From RUG563 sp045590215 (GTDB lineage Bacteria > Bacillota > Clostridia > Christensenellales > Aristaeellaceae), in the NCBI GenBank assembly GCA_045590215.1, contig JAZNQO010000011.1, forward strand, positions 30,056 to 94,055: a stretch of DNA of 64,000 nt, given 5' to 3'. How positions within the stretch are numbered: position 1 is the first letter of the stretch; each line of letters starts with the position of its first letter. Of the stretch, positions 52,901-60,819 are shown piece after piece. A program made the translations under genes and the position numbers. A model generated the notes under the pieces. That model saw only the letters and a program-made list of their open reading frames with translations, was not told the DNA's origin and did no database searches.

Positions 52901-53420
52901 CCCCTCGCAGGGAAATTTCACCCCAGTTTGGTTTCCTGGAAATCAGCTGCTCCTGCCCCGAAAAGCCCTCATCCAGCGAGAACCCAGCCACGGAAAGAGC
53001 GGCCTGCGCAATCGTGCCGAGGGAAGCCGGATAAGAAAGCTGATCCTGCCAAAGCCCGTCAAAGGCACAGCCCAGCGCATCGGAGCCTGTGAGGGTGAGA
53101 AAGGAGCTGCCGTCATTTTGGGAAACGTTATGAACAAAAAACACGGCAAGGGGGTATGTTTCCCCATCCATTTCCATCCGCACTGTCACCTGCGCCCCAA
53201 AGAGCGAACGCCCCAGGGTATACCGCCGGTCCCGGTCATACAAAAGCAGGGTGCAGTTTTGGGAAACCACGGCTCCCGGCAGCATGCCGTTCCTGACCCC
53301 ATTGACCCCGGAAAAGGAAACCACATCTTCGCTGTCAAAGGGAAGAACCGTGCCGTTCAGGCAGGAAACGGAGCCGGAAAGGGAAGCATAACGCTCCGCA
53401 GGAAAGATGGTATTGCCCAT
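49947..53420 (-). CDS. Tail hub / tail fibre protein
   Basis: This 1157-residue protein has an N-terminal baseplate-hub-like part (about 1-370, with VTVRMEMDGETYPLAVFFVH and LTLTGSDALGC). The stalk carries tail-fibre repeats (SVTAEKLAAGSVTAEKIA near 400). Long beta-rich middle domains and a C-terminal tandem duplication of an 80-residue unit (SLEGAW-GTTWTVTGQND) follow. It probably closes the tail tube and carries receptor-binding parts. The start at 53420 has GGAGGAGATA upstream and overlaps the DUF6711 stop by one base (TAATG); an ATG at 53456 lacks this. Confidence 0.85.
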   Translation of the reverse strand: MGNTIFPAERYASLSGSVSCLNGTVLPFDSEDVVSFSGVNGVRNGMLPGAVVSQNCTLLLYDRDRRYTLGRSLFGAQVTVRMEMDGETYPLAVFFVHNVSQNDGSSFLTLTGSDALGCAFDGLWQDQLSYPASLGTIAQAALSVAGFSLDEGFSGQEQLISRKPNWGEISLRGVLSHVAGACGCFCMVTGDGKVKFVPAWQNETPYEIHPEQTFKRVYGDASFGPLTGIKIALDGANRDAAPLTLQVNETPLDGFNSLSISKNPLFMQRDNGAQSLAQNLLSRLQGMAFTRLMVHWQGDAHLTLGKHIRVFDTQGGYTDACVTSLGCTVDSSGFSMQTDCNFQSSSSSVGRVFTANGGLNAALLQGTSDGAFLKAESITAQHLAGQSVTAEKLAAGSVTAEKIASGSITADKIAAGAISADAVKAVTAEIQRLIAEGITTDELYVSLATIANAQIETADIDFSHIKDLVTDQAIITEGVGNQLYIARLAVTEANMVSLSVGELLVKGTDGGFYAVSVDNAGNIVTERKQIANGDVQNLSINAGEKLIEGSVTAKTLNVQDIFADSAIIRELMAANIDVDTLFAREATLDAINALDIRGNRYLRLTVDGLAEEMEAKTSDATGQQMTLSFDRGSAFEIGKESITSTVHVWKNGEDVTAQIPNGAFTWQRISGDGAADAAWAESHKGMKSITLSRLEIGKSCQVSCTLNAKGYYGYFDIIDGVLQIKRPDDGAADAFALQNGDLHGEDSYFIDEDGYIYRRNVPGQMTVTSTVFDHTVLETSHILIKDEKIEISSGGDVHVKAGGTFTVDSGNFDIDADGNVILKGEIEAGSGNIGGWNILPGSLQSGSGESHVRLSTEDATYGIWAGADSPSGAPFRVARDGTVYLTKLYVTDENGVAQQNPVNLRTSYWKMDKAYARAVQSITVDGDTLTITLYDGTSVNFKKPSQAISLEGAWSGTTWTVTGQNDSEEKTISTTISANQSAWSAENKKQVMVYANNSPTYLIQMIVDASDVHASGYHAGWNECIDNFSLEGAWRGTTWTVTGQNDSYEETISTTISASQSAWSAENKKQVTVYANNSPTYLIQMIVDASDVHTSGYHAGWNECIDNCVEDPGSYRITSQSPYELYVKNGDNYSSVGSGWVKVAQTYGRYTIPQKKT
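50101..50580 (-). repeat. 240-bp tandem duplication in tail hub gene
   Basis: Two copies, 50101-50340 and 50341-50580, are exactly 240 bases each and in frame (80 codons). They differ at 15 positions by direct comparison (about 94 percent identical), so the duplication is recent. Confidence 0.97.
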
Positions 53421-53764
53421 TATCTCTCCTCCAGTTTCAGCCGCACATCCGCCCATTTAGGCTGATCCGTGTATTGCCAGACCTTGGCTCCCCGATCCGT
53501 ACAACGGCAGGTGATGGTCTTTTCTCCCTGAACGGGGTCGGGATAGGTGATATCAAAAAAAACACCGCCGTCCAGCAGGGCAAACAGCTGCTGCAGGATA
53601 GGGGGCTCCATCCTGTTCCAGCGCAGATCCAGCACCCGTTTTTCCCTTCTGTTGTCGGTCAAAAGCTGGCCGAGGGTGTTATACCGCTCGCTGCCCGTGC
53701 GGGATGCGATTTCCACAACGCATCCGCTGGGCGCAGGCAATGCAAGGTTTTTGATTGTAATCAT
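53420..53764 (-). CDS. DUF6711-type tail protein
   Basis: This 114-residue protein matches the DUF6711 pattern of Firmicutes phages: an N-terminal IKNLALPAPS, central KRVLDLRWNRM, FFDITYPDP, and a C-terminal KWADVRLKLEER. These proteins sit between the tape measure and the hub and are probably part of the distal tail (Dit-like). The gene is followed with one-base overlap by the hub gene and preceded by the tape measure gene with a 12-base gap. Confidence 0.75.
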   Translation of the reverse strand: MITIKNLALPAPSGCVVEIASRTGSERYNTLGQLLTDNRREKRVLDLRWNRMEPPILQQLFALLDGGVFFDITYPDPVQGEKTITCRCTDRGAKVWQYTDQPKWADVRLKLEER

Positions 53765-53776
53765 GTGTTTTCCTCC

Positions 53777-54334
53777 TTATAATTCCAGCTCCACCCGGCC
53801 TGTGGAAGCGGTGATGCGGTTGAGATTCTCAATCACCGCCATGCCCAGCCGATAGCCATCCAATTCCAAAGGAATGGTGACATGCACGGGCGAAGGCTGA
53901 ACGCCGGAGGAAGCGGAAACAGGCGTATCTTTTGCAAGGGACGATTGCAGCGCGCTCTGGGATACATCCCCAAGATGCCTCGCTTCCCTGTCAACCCTTG
54001 GCATTTCATCCAAAATGCCCTGCAAAAAGCCAGCGTCGAACATCCTGCCCATATCCCTTGTCACTTGGGAAGGGGAATGAATCTGCAAAGCCTTGCGAAG
54101 GGCAGCAGATGCAGCCTCCGCCAAGGAAACCGCTGCGCTGATCACGCCGCCTTTTCCTCCCAGCAGCCCCGAACGCAGCCCTTCCGCAGCGGCAAGGCCG
54201 GACTGGAAAAACGCCCCGGCCATGCCATCGGCCACGCTTTCCGCCTGCCCGATGACCCCTTGCAGGGTATCCACGGCGGCAGTGAAGGGCTGAATATCCG
54301 CACTGAAAACCACCGATAATTCTTCTAACGTCAT
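53777..54334 (-). CDS. Very short tail tape measure protein
   Basis: This 185-residue protein has an N-terminal EELSVVFSADIQPFTAAVDT, an alanine/glycine-rich amphipathic middle, and the conserved tape-measure end ALRKALQIHSPSQVTRDMGR followed by FDAGFLQGI. Ordinary siphophage tape measures have several hundred to over a thousand residues, so the tail would be very short. The start at 54334 overlaps the previous gene's stop (ATGA) and has AAAGGATATTCC upstream. No missing fragment is seen in other frames, so it is not simply broken. Confidence 0.8.
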   Translation of the reverse strand: MTLEELSVVFSADIQPFTAAVDTLQGVIGQAESVADGMAGAFFQSGLAAAEGLRSGLLGGKGGVISAAVSLAEAASAALRKALQIHSPSQVTRDMGRMFDAGFLQGILDEMPRVDREARHLGDVSQSALQSSLAKDTPVSASSGVQPSPVHVTIPLELDGYRLGMAVIENLNRITASTGRVELEL

Positions 54335-54627
54335 GGAATATCCTTTCTGCGCCATGCTAACAGACGCTGTTTCATTTGCTGCCAATCCATTTCTTCATCC
54401 GGCGCAAAAACAGGAAAAGGCGGCAGCTGGCGGGGTGCATGCACCGCAAGGGCTGCCAGACGGGACAAAAGATGCAGCCTTTCCAATGCCTTTTTCTCCT
54501 GCGCCCCATGGGAGCGCAAAAGAAGGCTCACTTCATAAGGCGTCATATCAAAAAAGCGATAGGCTTCCATGATGCCCATTTGCGCTGCCTTTTTCTGCAC
54601 CTGCCGCAGCTGCCGCCGGAAGCTCAT
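54331..54627 (-). CDS. Tail assembly chaperone, second component
   Basis: This 98-residue helical protein has the pattern YRFFDMTPYEVSLLLRSHG near residue 23, typical of the T-like part of tail assembly chaperones that lie just before the tape measure gene. The start overlaps the stop of the first chaperone gene (ATGA). Whether it is made by frameshift with the first chaperone, as in lambda gpG-gpT, is not shown; separate starts look sufficient. Confidence 0.6.
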   Translation of the reverse strand: MSFRRQLRQVQKKAAQMGIMEAYRFFDMTPYEVSLLLRSHGAQEKKALERLHLLSRLAALAVHAPRQLPPFPVFAPDEEMDWQQMKQRLLAWRRKDIP

Positions 54628-54929
54628 GCTTCCTGCTTCATTGCCGGGGAATGAAAAAAACCGGCGTCCTCCATGGCCGAAGCCAGGATTTGAGAAAGAG
54701 AAGCGAGGCTGCCGCCATCCTGCAGATAGCGTTCCATCAGCTGCCCTGCCTCTTCCAAGGAGATATTTTCCCCCATGAGACCGCACCAGAGAAGGGAACG
54801 CAGGCCATACACGCTGCCAGAAAGGAGGGCGGGCAGCTTATCCCCCATGGTTTCCTCCATCCGGCAGATATGATTCACGGTAAAGTGCAGGGCATAGGTG
54901 CGGCCATCCACAGTGATACTGCCGTTCAC
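54624..54929 (-). CDS. Tail assembly chaperone (GTA gp10-like)
   Basis: This protein of about 101 residues has the pattern ITVDGRTYALHFTVNHICRM, then LRSLLWCGLMGENISLEEAG, similar to gp10-type tail chaperones of siphophages and gene transfer agents. It binds the tape measure during tail assembly. Start choice: the GTG at 54929 overlaps the tail tube stop (GTGA); a GTG at 54956 would add nine residues. The ribosome binding site is weak, so translational coupling is likely. Confidence 0.65.
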   Translation of the reverse strand: MNGSITVDGRTYALHFTVNHICRMEETMGDKLPALLSGSVYGLRSLLWCGLMGENISLEEAGQLMERYLQDGGSLASLSQILASAMEDAGFFHSPAMKQEA

Positions 54930-55330
54930 AGAACCTGCACCGCCCCGCTCAGGCACAGAACCGCCGTGAAGTGCACCACGCCCTCAACCTCCACATTGGA
55001 AAAGCCATAGCTTTTCACAAAAGCCTGAAAGGATACTTTCAAGCCGTCGGGGAAGGTGACGGTAAAGGCAGCCAGATCGCCGGCATCAAAGAGGGTGCGC
55101 AGCATTTCCTGACCCTGCTGGTGCTTATCATGAAAGCCGTCCAGCGTCACTTCGCCCATGGATTTCAGCCCTTGGGCATAGGTACGGAAGCCGCCCACGG
55201 CATCCAGCGGCGTTACATCCACGCTTTCGCTTTCTGCCCGGATTTCGCTGATGGAGCGCAGCGCACCGATCAGCGTCGTTTCTTCGTTATAGAGGCACGA
55301 AAGGGTCGTGCCCATTGCTTTTTGCACCAT
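54926..55330 (-). CDS. Phage tail tube protein
   Basis: This 134-residue beta-rich protein has LYNEETTLIGALRSISEIRA and GEVTLDGFHDKHQQGQEML, the usual pattern of siphophage major tail tube subunits. It polymerises around the tape measure. The ATG has GGAGGG eight to nine bases upstream. The next gene begins in its stop region. Confidence 0.8.
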   Translation of the reverse strand: MVQKAMGTTLSCLYNEETTLIGALRSISEIRAESESVDVTPLDAVGGFRTYAQGLKSMGEVTLDGFHDKHQQGQEMLRTLFDAGDLAAFTVTFPDGLKVSFQAFVKSYGFSNVEVEGVVHFTAVLCLSGAVQVL

Positions 55331-55334
55331 GGTT

Positions 55335-55697
55335 TTATCCCTCCTGATAGAGCCATTCTCCGCAAAGAACGGCCTTATAAATCATTTTTCTGTGATAGGC
55401 ACAGGCTGTTTCATCATAATCGGCAGAGAAGCTCTCACGCATCAGCCCCAGGGCCCACAGGGCGGCATCCGCCCCGGCTGCCAAAGCATCCGCTTCCTGC
55501 GGCTGCACAGCATAGACATCCACCTGACCCTGATAGCTTTCCAGATACGGCCTGCCGTCCACCCGTGCCAGCACGGAACGCTCTGCATCCTGCACCACGA
55601 TAATAGGAAGGGGCTTTTCTTCCTTTTCAAAGCTCTCTGCCGTGCAGGCAGGCAAAGCCGCCATGGCGGAAAGCATCGCTTTTTTCATATCAATCAT
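55335..55697 (-). CDS. Putative tail terminator protein
   Basis: This 120-residue protein sits between the HK97 gp10-like and tail tube genes, where tail terminators usually lie. The sequence has a central beta strand (GQVDVYAVQPQEADALA) and no catalytic motif. The start overlaps the upstream stop (ATGA). The role rests mainly on gene order. Confidence 0.6.
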   Translation of the reverse strand: MIDMKKAMLSAMAALPACTAESFEKEEKPLPIIVVQDAERSVLARVDGRPYLESYQGQVDVYAVQPQEADALAAGADAALWALGLMRESFSADYDETACAYHRKMIYKAVLCGEWLYQEG

Positions 55698-56020
55698 TTC
55701 ATCGCCTCCCGGAGTGCCTGCGTAACACGGGCAAAATAATCAGCCTTGAGAGCGGACGGCACAAGATAAGGCTGGGCTTTCATGCGCCGGGTGCCCTTTT
55801 CCACATAGAGGGCATAATGGCAGCGGGTGAAAATGCGCTGCTGTCTTTCATTGGCTTTTCGCTGCAGGGTGGAGCGCAGATATCCCGTGCGGACAGGCAC
55901 TGTTTTCATGGCAGCGGACAGGGCTTTCTGCCCGGCATCCGCTCCGGCCTTTGCTGCGGCAGAAGCCGCATCTTTTGCAAGGCTCTCAAGTCTATGCTGT
56001 AAAAGCGTTGTTCCCCTCAT
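55694..56020 (-). CDS. HK97 gp10-like head-tail protein
   Basis: This 108-residue protein has the gp10 signature TVPVRTGYLRSTL, then ALYVEKGTRRMKAQPYLVP near the end. Such proteins join the head to the tail. The start at 56020 overlaps the upstream stop (ATGA). The next gene overlaps its stop by four bases. Confidence 0.85.
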   Translation of the reverse strand: MRGTTLLQHRLESLAKDAASAAAKAGADAGQKALSAAMKTVPVRTGYLRSTLQRKANERQQRIFTRCHYALYVEKGTRRMKAQPYLVPSALKADYFARVTQALREAMK

Positions 56021-56277
56021 CGGCTGCACCGCCTGATATCCGCCTGCACATGGCCGGGCAGAAAGCGAACGGAAAGGCAAATATAAGGGCCATCCTCCGT
56101 TTCCAGCCGATCACCGGGATGCAAAAGGGCGTTCCTTGGCAGCAAAAGCCGCTTCACATCCTGCACATAAGCCCCTCTTTCGCTTACCTGCCATTGCCCG
56201 GACACAGGACGCAAACAGCCGTAGAGAAACTGGCCGTTGACCGTCACTTTCATCAAGTGCCGCTGAAAAATACGCAT
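56017..56277 (-). CDS. Head-tail joining protein (stopper-like)
   Basis: This 86-residue beta-rich protein (RLLLPRNALLHPGDRLETED, then GPYICLSVRFLPGHV) sits in the slot of head completion or stopper proteins between the connector and the gp10-like gene. Family is uncertain. The start at 56277 has AAAGGAGGGGCAGG before it. Confidence 0.6.
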   Translation of the reverse strand: MRIFQRHLMKVTVNGQFLYGCLRPVSGQWQVSERGAYVQDVKRLLLPRNALLHPGDRLETEDGPYICLSVRFLPGHVQADIRRCSR

Positions 56278-56290
56278 CCTGCCCCTCCTT

Positions 56291-56590
56291 TCAGGTGCCT
56301 GCCAGACGGAAGGCGAAGATTTCCCGGCGAAGTTCATCCGGCAAGCCTTCCACAGACCTGCGGATATCCCCTTCAGCATGATTTGTTTCCCCTTCCATGC
56401 CCATGCGGTTAAAAAGCACCACCGCCAGGCGCACCTGCGCCCTTTCCAGTTCCGGGGGCACGGCCTTTCGCCATGTGAGGGCACAGATGAGGGAAGCCGC
56501 ATCTTCCAAGAGGGACAGGAGCAGGCAGTCCTCCGCCTGCTCCCCGGGCAGATGGGTGCGAAGAGCCGCCAATTTCTGCTCGTTATCCAT
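56291..56590 (-). CDS. gp6-like head-tail connector
   Basis: This 99-residue helical protein has the DNA-packaging connector pattern EDCLLLSLLEDAASLICALT, then ELERAQVRLAVVLFNRMG. It corresponds to gp6-type adaptors that bind the portal ring. It lies directly after the coat protein gene, 11 bases from its stop. Confidence 0.78.
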   Translation of the reverse strand: MDNEQKLAALRTHLPGEQAEDCLLLSLLEDAASLICALTWRKAVPPELERAQVRLAVVLFNRMGMEGETNHAEGDIRRSVEGLPDELRREIFAFRLAGT

Positions 56591-56601
56591 AAGATGCTCC
56601 T

Positions 56602-57717
56602 TTAGCCCAGCACACGAACAGCCAGTTCGGGATAGAGGGTCTTGAAGCCGTAGAGCACGTCCATGCTGAGCAGCTCACGCTTGTGCTGCATATCATAGCC
56701 GCGCACCACACGCAGGTTCACGCCATTGAAGCCGGTCACATAGCTTTCCACCCCGGCAGGGGCAACCAGCGGACGGGTGGCAAAGGCAAAGGCCATGGGG
56801 CAGAAGGCCAGATTGGCGGTGTGGCTGGCAACAACCGTCACTTCGGTATTATCCTGAATATCAGGCAGCGCAGGATAGACCTTCACGCCGTTCAGGGCGT
56901 TACCGGAAGCGGCGGCGGTTTCTTCAGTGACGGTATAGTTTTTGCCGTCGATTGTGAGGATATCGCCCTTCATGAGCTTGCCTTCCAGAGCCGTGCCGTC
57001 AATGGACAGGGTGGTGGCACCGGCGATGACACTGCCGTTCACCTTCACGGCAGTGGCCGTGGTGATGCCGGATTCGTGGCGGTTGACGCCCTGGCTCATA
57101 TAGTTATCAAAGCCCATCACACGGCCGATGCTGCCTTCACGCAGGGCTTCGTTCATGCCGGCCTTATCCGCATGCACCAGCGCATCCAGATTGGTAAAGG
57201 CGGCATCCGCTTCGGCATCCCATACGGCGCAGCGGCCGGAAACGGGAGCCTTGTTCAGGTTCAGGGCCTTACGGGCGGCAGAGAAATCGGAAAGAGCGGA
57301 AGGGGTGACGCCTGCAGTGCCCACGGCATAGGGAATATCCTGATACAGCTTCAGGCCTTCCTGATTGATTTTTTCAGCCAGCGCAGCAGCGGCGGGCTGG
57401 ATGAACACCTGTTCCAGCGTTTCCATGGAGGAAGCACCTTCCAGAGCCTCAATGCCCACATCCACCGTAGCGATACGGTTCAGGGTAAAGTCCACGGTAT
57501 CTTCGTTGATCTGCTGATTGGTGACGCCTTGCTGGGGGTCAAAATCATGGGCAACGAGATTGACGGGCTTGCGGATCTGGATGGTATCGCCCAGCTTGCG
57601 GCCGGTGATATCCTGCTCCAGATCACGATAGCAGAGATTGGGGAATACCAGATTTTCCAGAAGACGAGGCAGCGTCAGCCGGGCCAGTTCCTTGATGGAA
57701 AACATTTGATTTGCCAT
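56602..57717 (-). CDS. P22-like major capsid protein
   Basis: This 371-residue protein starts with LARLTLPRLLENLVFPNLCY and then GRKLGDTIQIRKPV, the opening of the P22-type coat family. An inserted Ig-like region (about 215-290, LMKGDILTIDGKNYTV) and a C-terminal LRVVRGYDMQHKRELLSMDV follow. It assembles the icosahedral head with the scaffold. There is no head protease gene, consistent with a P22-style system. The ribosome binding site is AAGGAGGAAATCTCAAT. Confidence 0.9.
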   Translation of the reverse strand: MANQMFSIKELARLTLPRLLENLVFPNLCYRDLEQDITGRKLGDTIQIRKPVNLVAHDFDPQQGVTNQQINEDTVDFTLNRIATVDVGIEALEGASSMETLEQVFIQPAAAALAEKINQEGLKLYQDIPYAVGTAGVTPSALSDFSAARKALNLNKAPVSGRCAVWDAEADAAFTNLDALVHADKAGMNEALREGSIGRVMGFDNYMSQGVNRHESGITTATAVKVNGSVIAGATTLSIDGTALEGKLMKGDILTIDGKNYTVTEETAAASGNALNGVKVYPALPDIQDNTEVTVVASHTANLAFCPMAFAFATRPLVAPAGVESYVTGFNGVNLRVVRGYDMQHKRELLSMDVLYGFKTLYPELAVRVLG

Positions 57718-57732
57718 ATTGAGATTTCCTCC

Positions 57733-58260
57733 TTATTTCATGTAGGTAGCGTGATAGTAGGCGGCGTCATCCATGGTGTCCAAAGGGGCGGCATCGGCAC
57801 GCAGGGGTTCTTCCCCACGCATGCGCTCCATCACGCCCTCCTGAACTGCGGTGCGGAAAGCCTTTTCCACCTGATCCAGGCTTTCCTTGCAGGATGCTTC
57901 ATCCTTGCAGCAAAGGGCAGGCAGCAAGGCTTCGGGAAGCGAGCGCAGCATCAGCTGTTCGTGAGCGTAAGCCCGCATTTCCCTTTCCTGCAATGCCTTT
58001 TCCCGATTGGCCAGGTCAACTTCCTTTTCCTGAAGCTGCAAGGCCTTTTTTTCTTCTTCCGAAAGGGCGTCCTTTTCTTCCTGCTGCTGACGAAGACGCT
58101 TTTCCGCTTCCATTGCATTAGCCACGGCCTGATAAATCAGAGCCATGAGAGCAGGCGACAAGGACGTTTCCTGTTCAGGAGCATTCTGATGTTCAGCCTC
58201 TTCCACGGGAAGCGATTGCATTTCTTCCGGAAGGCTTTCCATGATTTCATTCACAGTCAT
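57733..58260 (-). CDS. Capsid scaffold protein
   Basis: This 175-residue acidic protein has a long coiled coil (about 65-110, KKALQLQEKEVDLANREKAL) and a basic/hydrophobic end. It lies between portal and coat genes, the standard place for scaffolds. The start at 58260 has AAAGGAAACCG upstream and overlaps the portal gene by 14 bases; an ATG at 58281 lacks a ribosome binding site. Confidence 0.8.
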   Translation of the reverse strand: MTVNEIMESLPEEMQSLPVEEAEHQNAPEQETSLSPALMALIYQAVANAMEAEKRLRQQQEEKDALSEEEKKALQLQEKEVDLANREKALQEREMRAYAHEQLMLRSLPEALLPALCCKDEASCKESLDQVEKAFRTAVQEGVMERMRGEEPLRADAAPLDTMDDAAYYHATYMK

Positions 58261-59572
58261 CGGTTTCCTTTCTTTCTTCATGGGGCTGCATCTGCCGTGC
58301 CGTCAGGGCTGCATCCTGCACAAAAGGCACTTGAGAGAGCAGCATTTCATCCGGCACAAAGCCCCGATAATTCATCACCGTCTGGCTGATTTCCAGATCA
58401 TTGACGGGCAGGGCACGGGCGAAAATCAGCTGCACCTTGTCCGCATCCAGCGGCTTCATGCCCTGCACCTGCAAGAAGTGGGCAAAGCGGCGCAGACGCT
58501 CTTTCAGAGCCTCTCGGAACCAGCGTTCCTTGATGCGGATCAGATGATCCAGCCCCAGCAGCTTGAACTTCATGGCCACGCCGCTGGAATTGCCGGCGAA
58601 ATGCTCATCCGTCAGATCCGGCACCAGAGAAAACTTATGGATATCGCTTTTGAGGGCCTGCCGCAAGACCTCCACTTCGCTTTCGGGGAGCGACCGAGCC
58701 AGATAGGATGCACTGGCCTCCTGATCGGGCAGATACAAGAGCTTATCCTGCCGCAATTGCTGCGCCGGGGTGCGTCCCATTTCGTCCACTTCCATGCGAG
58801 CACCGGTGATGACAAGCAGGGCATCCACAAACTGTTCCTTATCATTCACACGGTCGCTTTCCAAACGGTCATAGGCATCCATCAGGGACAGAACGGAAGC
58901 GAAATCCCCCCGCTCGTCCTCCCCGTTCCAATACTCAATCATGGGCACGCCGCCAAAGAAATGGGGCGAAACGGAAGGGGTACCATAGGCAGTGCAAAGC
59001 AACTGGGGCGCATCATAGACAAGCACGCAATCGGGCAGATACATTTCGATGCGATAGCCCTGCAAAGCGTTTTCCACGCTGCGCTTTTCCGCAAAACGGA
59101 TGCCAAAGAGGGGCTTTGCGGAGATGCCGGTGTCATACACAACGAAGGCGTTTTCCGGGCTGACGGCAGCAGTTTTGGGGCAAGCGTTTTCATCGGCGTA
59201 GAGGATTTCCACGCCCCGGCCATAGATGGATGCCATCCGAGCCAATTCAGCATCCACGCTGATGACGTTGCTGCGCTCATACGCCCGGTTCAGCCCTTCC
59301 ATGGCTTCTGCCTGTTCGGGAGCCTGATAGGAAACGGGCTTGCCCAGCAGATAGCCCCCGGCCATGGCGACGATATACCGTGCAAAGCCGTGGGACAGGC
59401 AATTATTGGGCAAACCCTTTTCCCTGTTTCTTTGCAGGATGGGATGGCTGTTTTCGTAATAGCGGCGCAGCCTTTCCCTTTCTTCCCGACCCAGCAGAAA
59501 TTCGCTCAGCACGCTGCGCAGCAGCTGATCCCGGCAGGCAGGAAGCATGTGTTCTTTGGAACGAACAATCAT
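58247..59572 (-). CDS. SPP1 gp6-like portal protein
   Basis: This 441-residue protein matches the SPP1-type portal family: LRRYYENSHPILQR, NNCLSHGFARYIVAMAGGYL, SVDAELARMASIYGRGVEIL, and a helical C-terminus (DHLIRIKERWFREALKERLR). It forms the dodecameric DNA channel of the head. The start overlaps the terminase stop (ATGA). Confidence 0.9.
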   Translation of the reverse strand: MIVRSKEHMLPACRDQLLRSVLSEFLLGREERERLRRYYENSHPILQRNREKGLPNNCLSHGFARYIVAMAGGYLLGKPVSYQAPEQAEAMEGLNRAYERSNVISVDAELARMASIYGRGVEILYADENACPKTAAVSPENAFVVYDTGISAKPLFGIRFAEKRSVENALQGYRIEMYLPDCVLVYDAPQLLCTAYGTPSVSPHFFGGVPMIEYWNGEDERGDFASVLSLMDAYDRLESDRVNDKEQFVDALLVITGARMEVDEMGRTPAQQLRQDKLLYLPDQEASASYLARSLPESEVEVLRQALKSDIHKFSLVPDLTDEHFAGNSSGVAMKFKLLGLDHLIRIKERWFREALKERLRRFAHFLQVQGMKPLDADKVQLIFARALPVNDLEISQTVMNYRGFVPDEMLLSQVPFVQDAALTARQMQPHEERKETDDCE

Positions 59573-60819
59573 AAACCTAATTCTCCTTTTCCGGCGGTGG
59601 TAGCCCGACGCAGGGTACTTTCGTGCTCCAAGGCATAGCGCAGGGCGTCGATCAGATGGTTGTTTCTATCCTGTGGGATGGGCAGGGTGTGGCCGTCCTT
59701 ATCCTGCTGCCATTGGAAAAGGGTGAGCTCTTCCTGCAAGTGGGTGCAGGAAACATCCGCCACGATTTCATGCCCTTGCAGCCACTGGATGCCGTGGAGC
59801 ACGCTGTCCTTCCCCTTTTTGGCAGGCACGGCTCGGATACCGCAGGCTTTCAGCTCCGCAATGGACTTGGGCTCCGCACTGTCGCACACAATGGGCGATG
59901 TGCCGCAGAAAGGTTTCAGGCGATCGGCCAAGCGGGCATTGATAAGCCCCTTTTCATAAAGTTCTGAGAACACATACACCCGTTTATGGTGCCTGTCCAG
60001 TGCGCACTGAACGGCGGCGCAGGGGTCCTTGGCAAAGCCAAAGTCCAGGCCGAAATACTGCTGGGGGAACCGTTCCTTTTCTTCCGTCAGATCCGCCGTG
60101 CGCCAGTTTTTGAAAATCACATCCCCCATCACGCCCCAGTTGCCAAGGGTGTAGACCTGATAAAAATAGGGGTCTTTTTCATTTTCCAGTGCATGTCCGT
60201 CATCCTCGGACAGAAAGCGGTTATCCTGATAGGTGGTTTTGAGGATGAAGACATCCTTGCCCCGGCAGCATTTTTTGCCCTCCTGCCAGATGGAAAAGAA
60301 CTGCAGAAAAAGCCAATGGGTTTGATACACGGGATTGAAGGAGAAGGTGAACCGCTTTTTATGCCGGCTGACGCCCCGCAGACGTTTATCCAGCTGCTTG
60401 AAATCCTCATAGGTGCATTCGGTGGCTTCCTCCATCCATATATCGGTGAGCACGCCGCTTTTAGGAGTGAGCGACTTGATTTTTTCCACGTCATCCAAGC
60501 CGGAAAAAAGAATTTGGGCACCGTTATTGACGGCCTCGATCACAAAATCGGTCTTGTTGATGTGGAAAAGAGCTTGCAAACCCAGCCGGTGAATGGCCTT
60601 GACAATTTCATTCCAGCAGGAGGAACGCAGGGTGCGCCCCACTTTTCGCACCACCAGGATATTGCGCCCCTGCAAGGCATCCAGCACGCAGCGCATGGCC
60701 AGAAACACGCTTTTGCCGCTGCCGGCACCGCCAAAGAAAATCTGATACCTTTCCGTGTTTTCCAGATGCGGCCGGTACACCCGATTGAGCACAGCGGAAG
60801 GCAGAAGAATCTTTGGCAC
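59569..60819 (-). CDS. terL: Large terminase subunit
   Basis: This 416-residue PBSX/SPP1-type terminase has Walker A GGAGSGKS (30-37), Walker B DIWMEEATE (126-134) and the nuclease region LDFGFAKDP (258-266), all intact. It pumps DNA into the head and cuts it; the SPP1-type portal alongside suggests headful packaging. The start is GTG, overlapping the small gene's stop by one base (TAGTG). Confidence 0.93.
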   Translation of the reverse strand: MPKILLPSAVLNRVYRPHLENTERYQIFFGGAGSGKSVFLAMRCVLDALQGRNILVVRKVGRTLRSSCWNEIVKAIHRLGLQALFHINKTDFVIEAVNNGAQILFSGLDDVEKIKSLTPKSGVLTDIWMEEATECTYEDFKQLDKRLRGVSRHKKRFTFSFNPVYQTHWLFLQFFSIWQEGKKCCRGKDVFILKTTYQDNRFLSEDDGHALENEKDPYFYQVYTLGNWGVMGDVIFKNWRTADLTEEKERFPQQYFGLDFGFAKDPCAAVQCALDRHHKRVYVFSELYEKGLINARLADRLKPFCGTSPIVCDSAEPKSIAELKACGIRAVPAKKGKDSVLHGIQWLQGHEIVADVSCTHLQEELTLFQWQQDKDGHTLPIPQDRNNHLIDALRYALEHESTLRRATTAGKGELGL

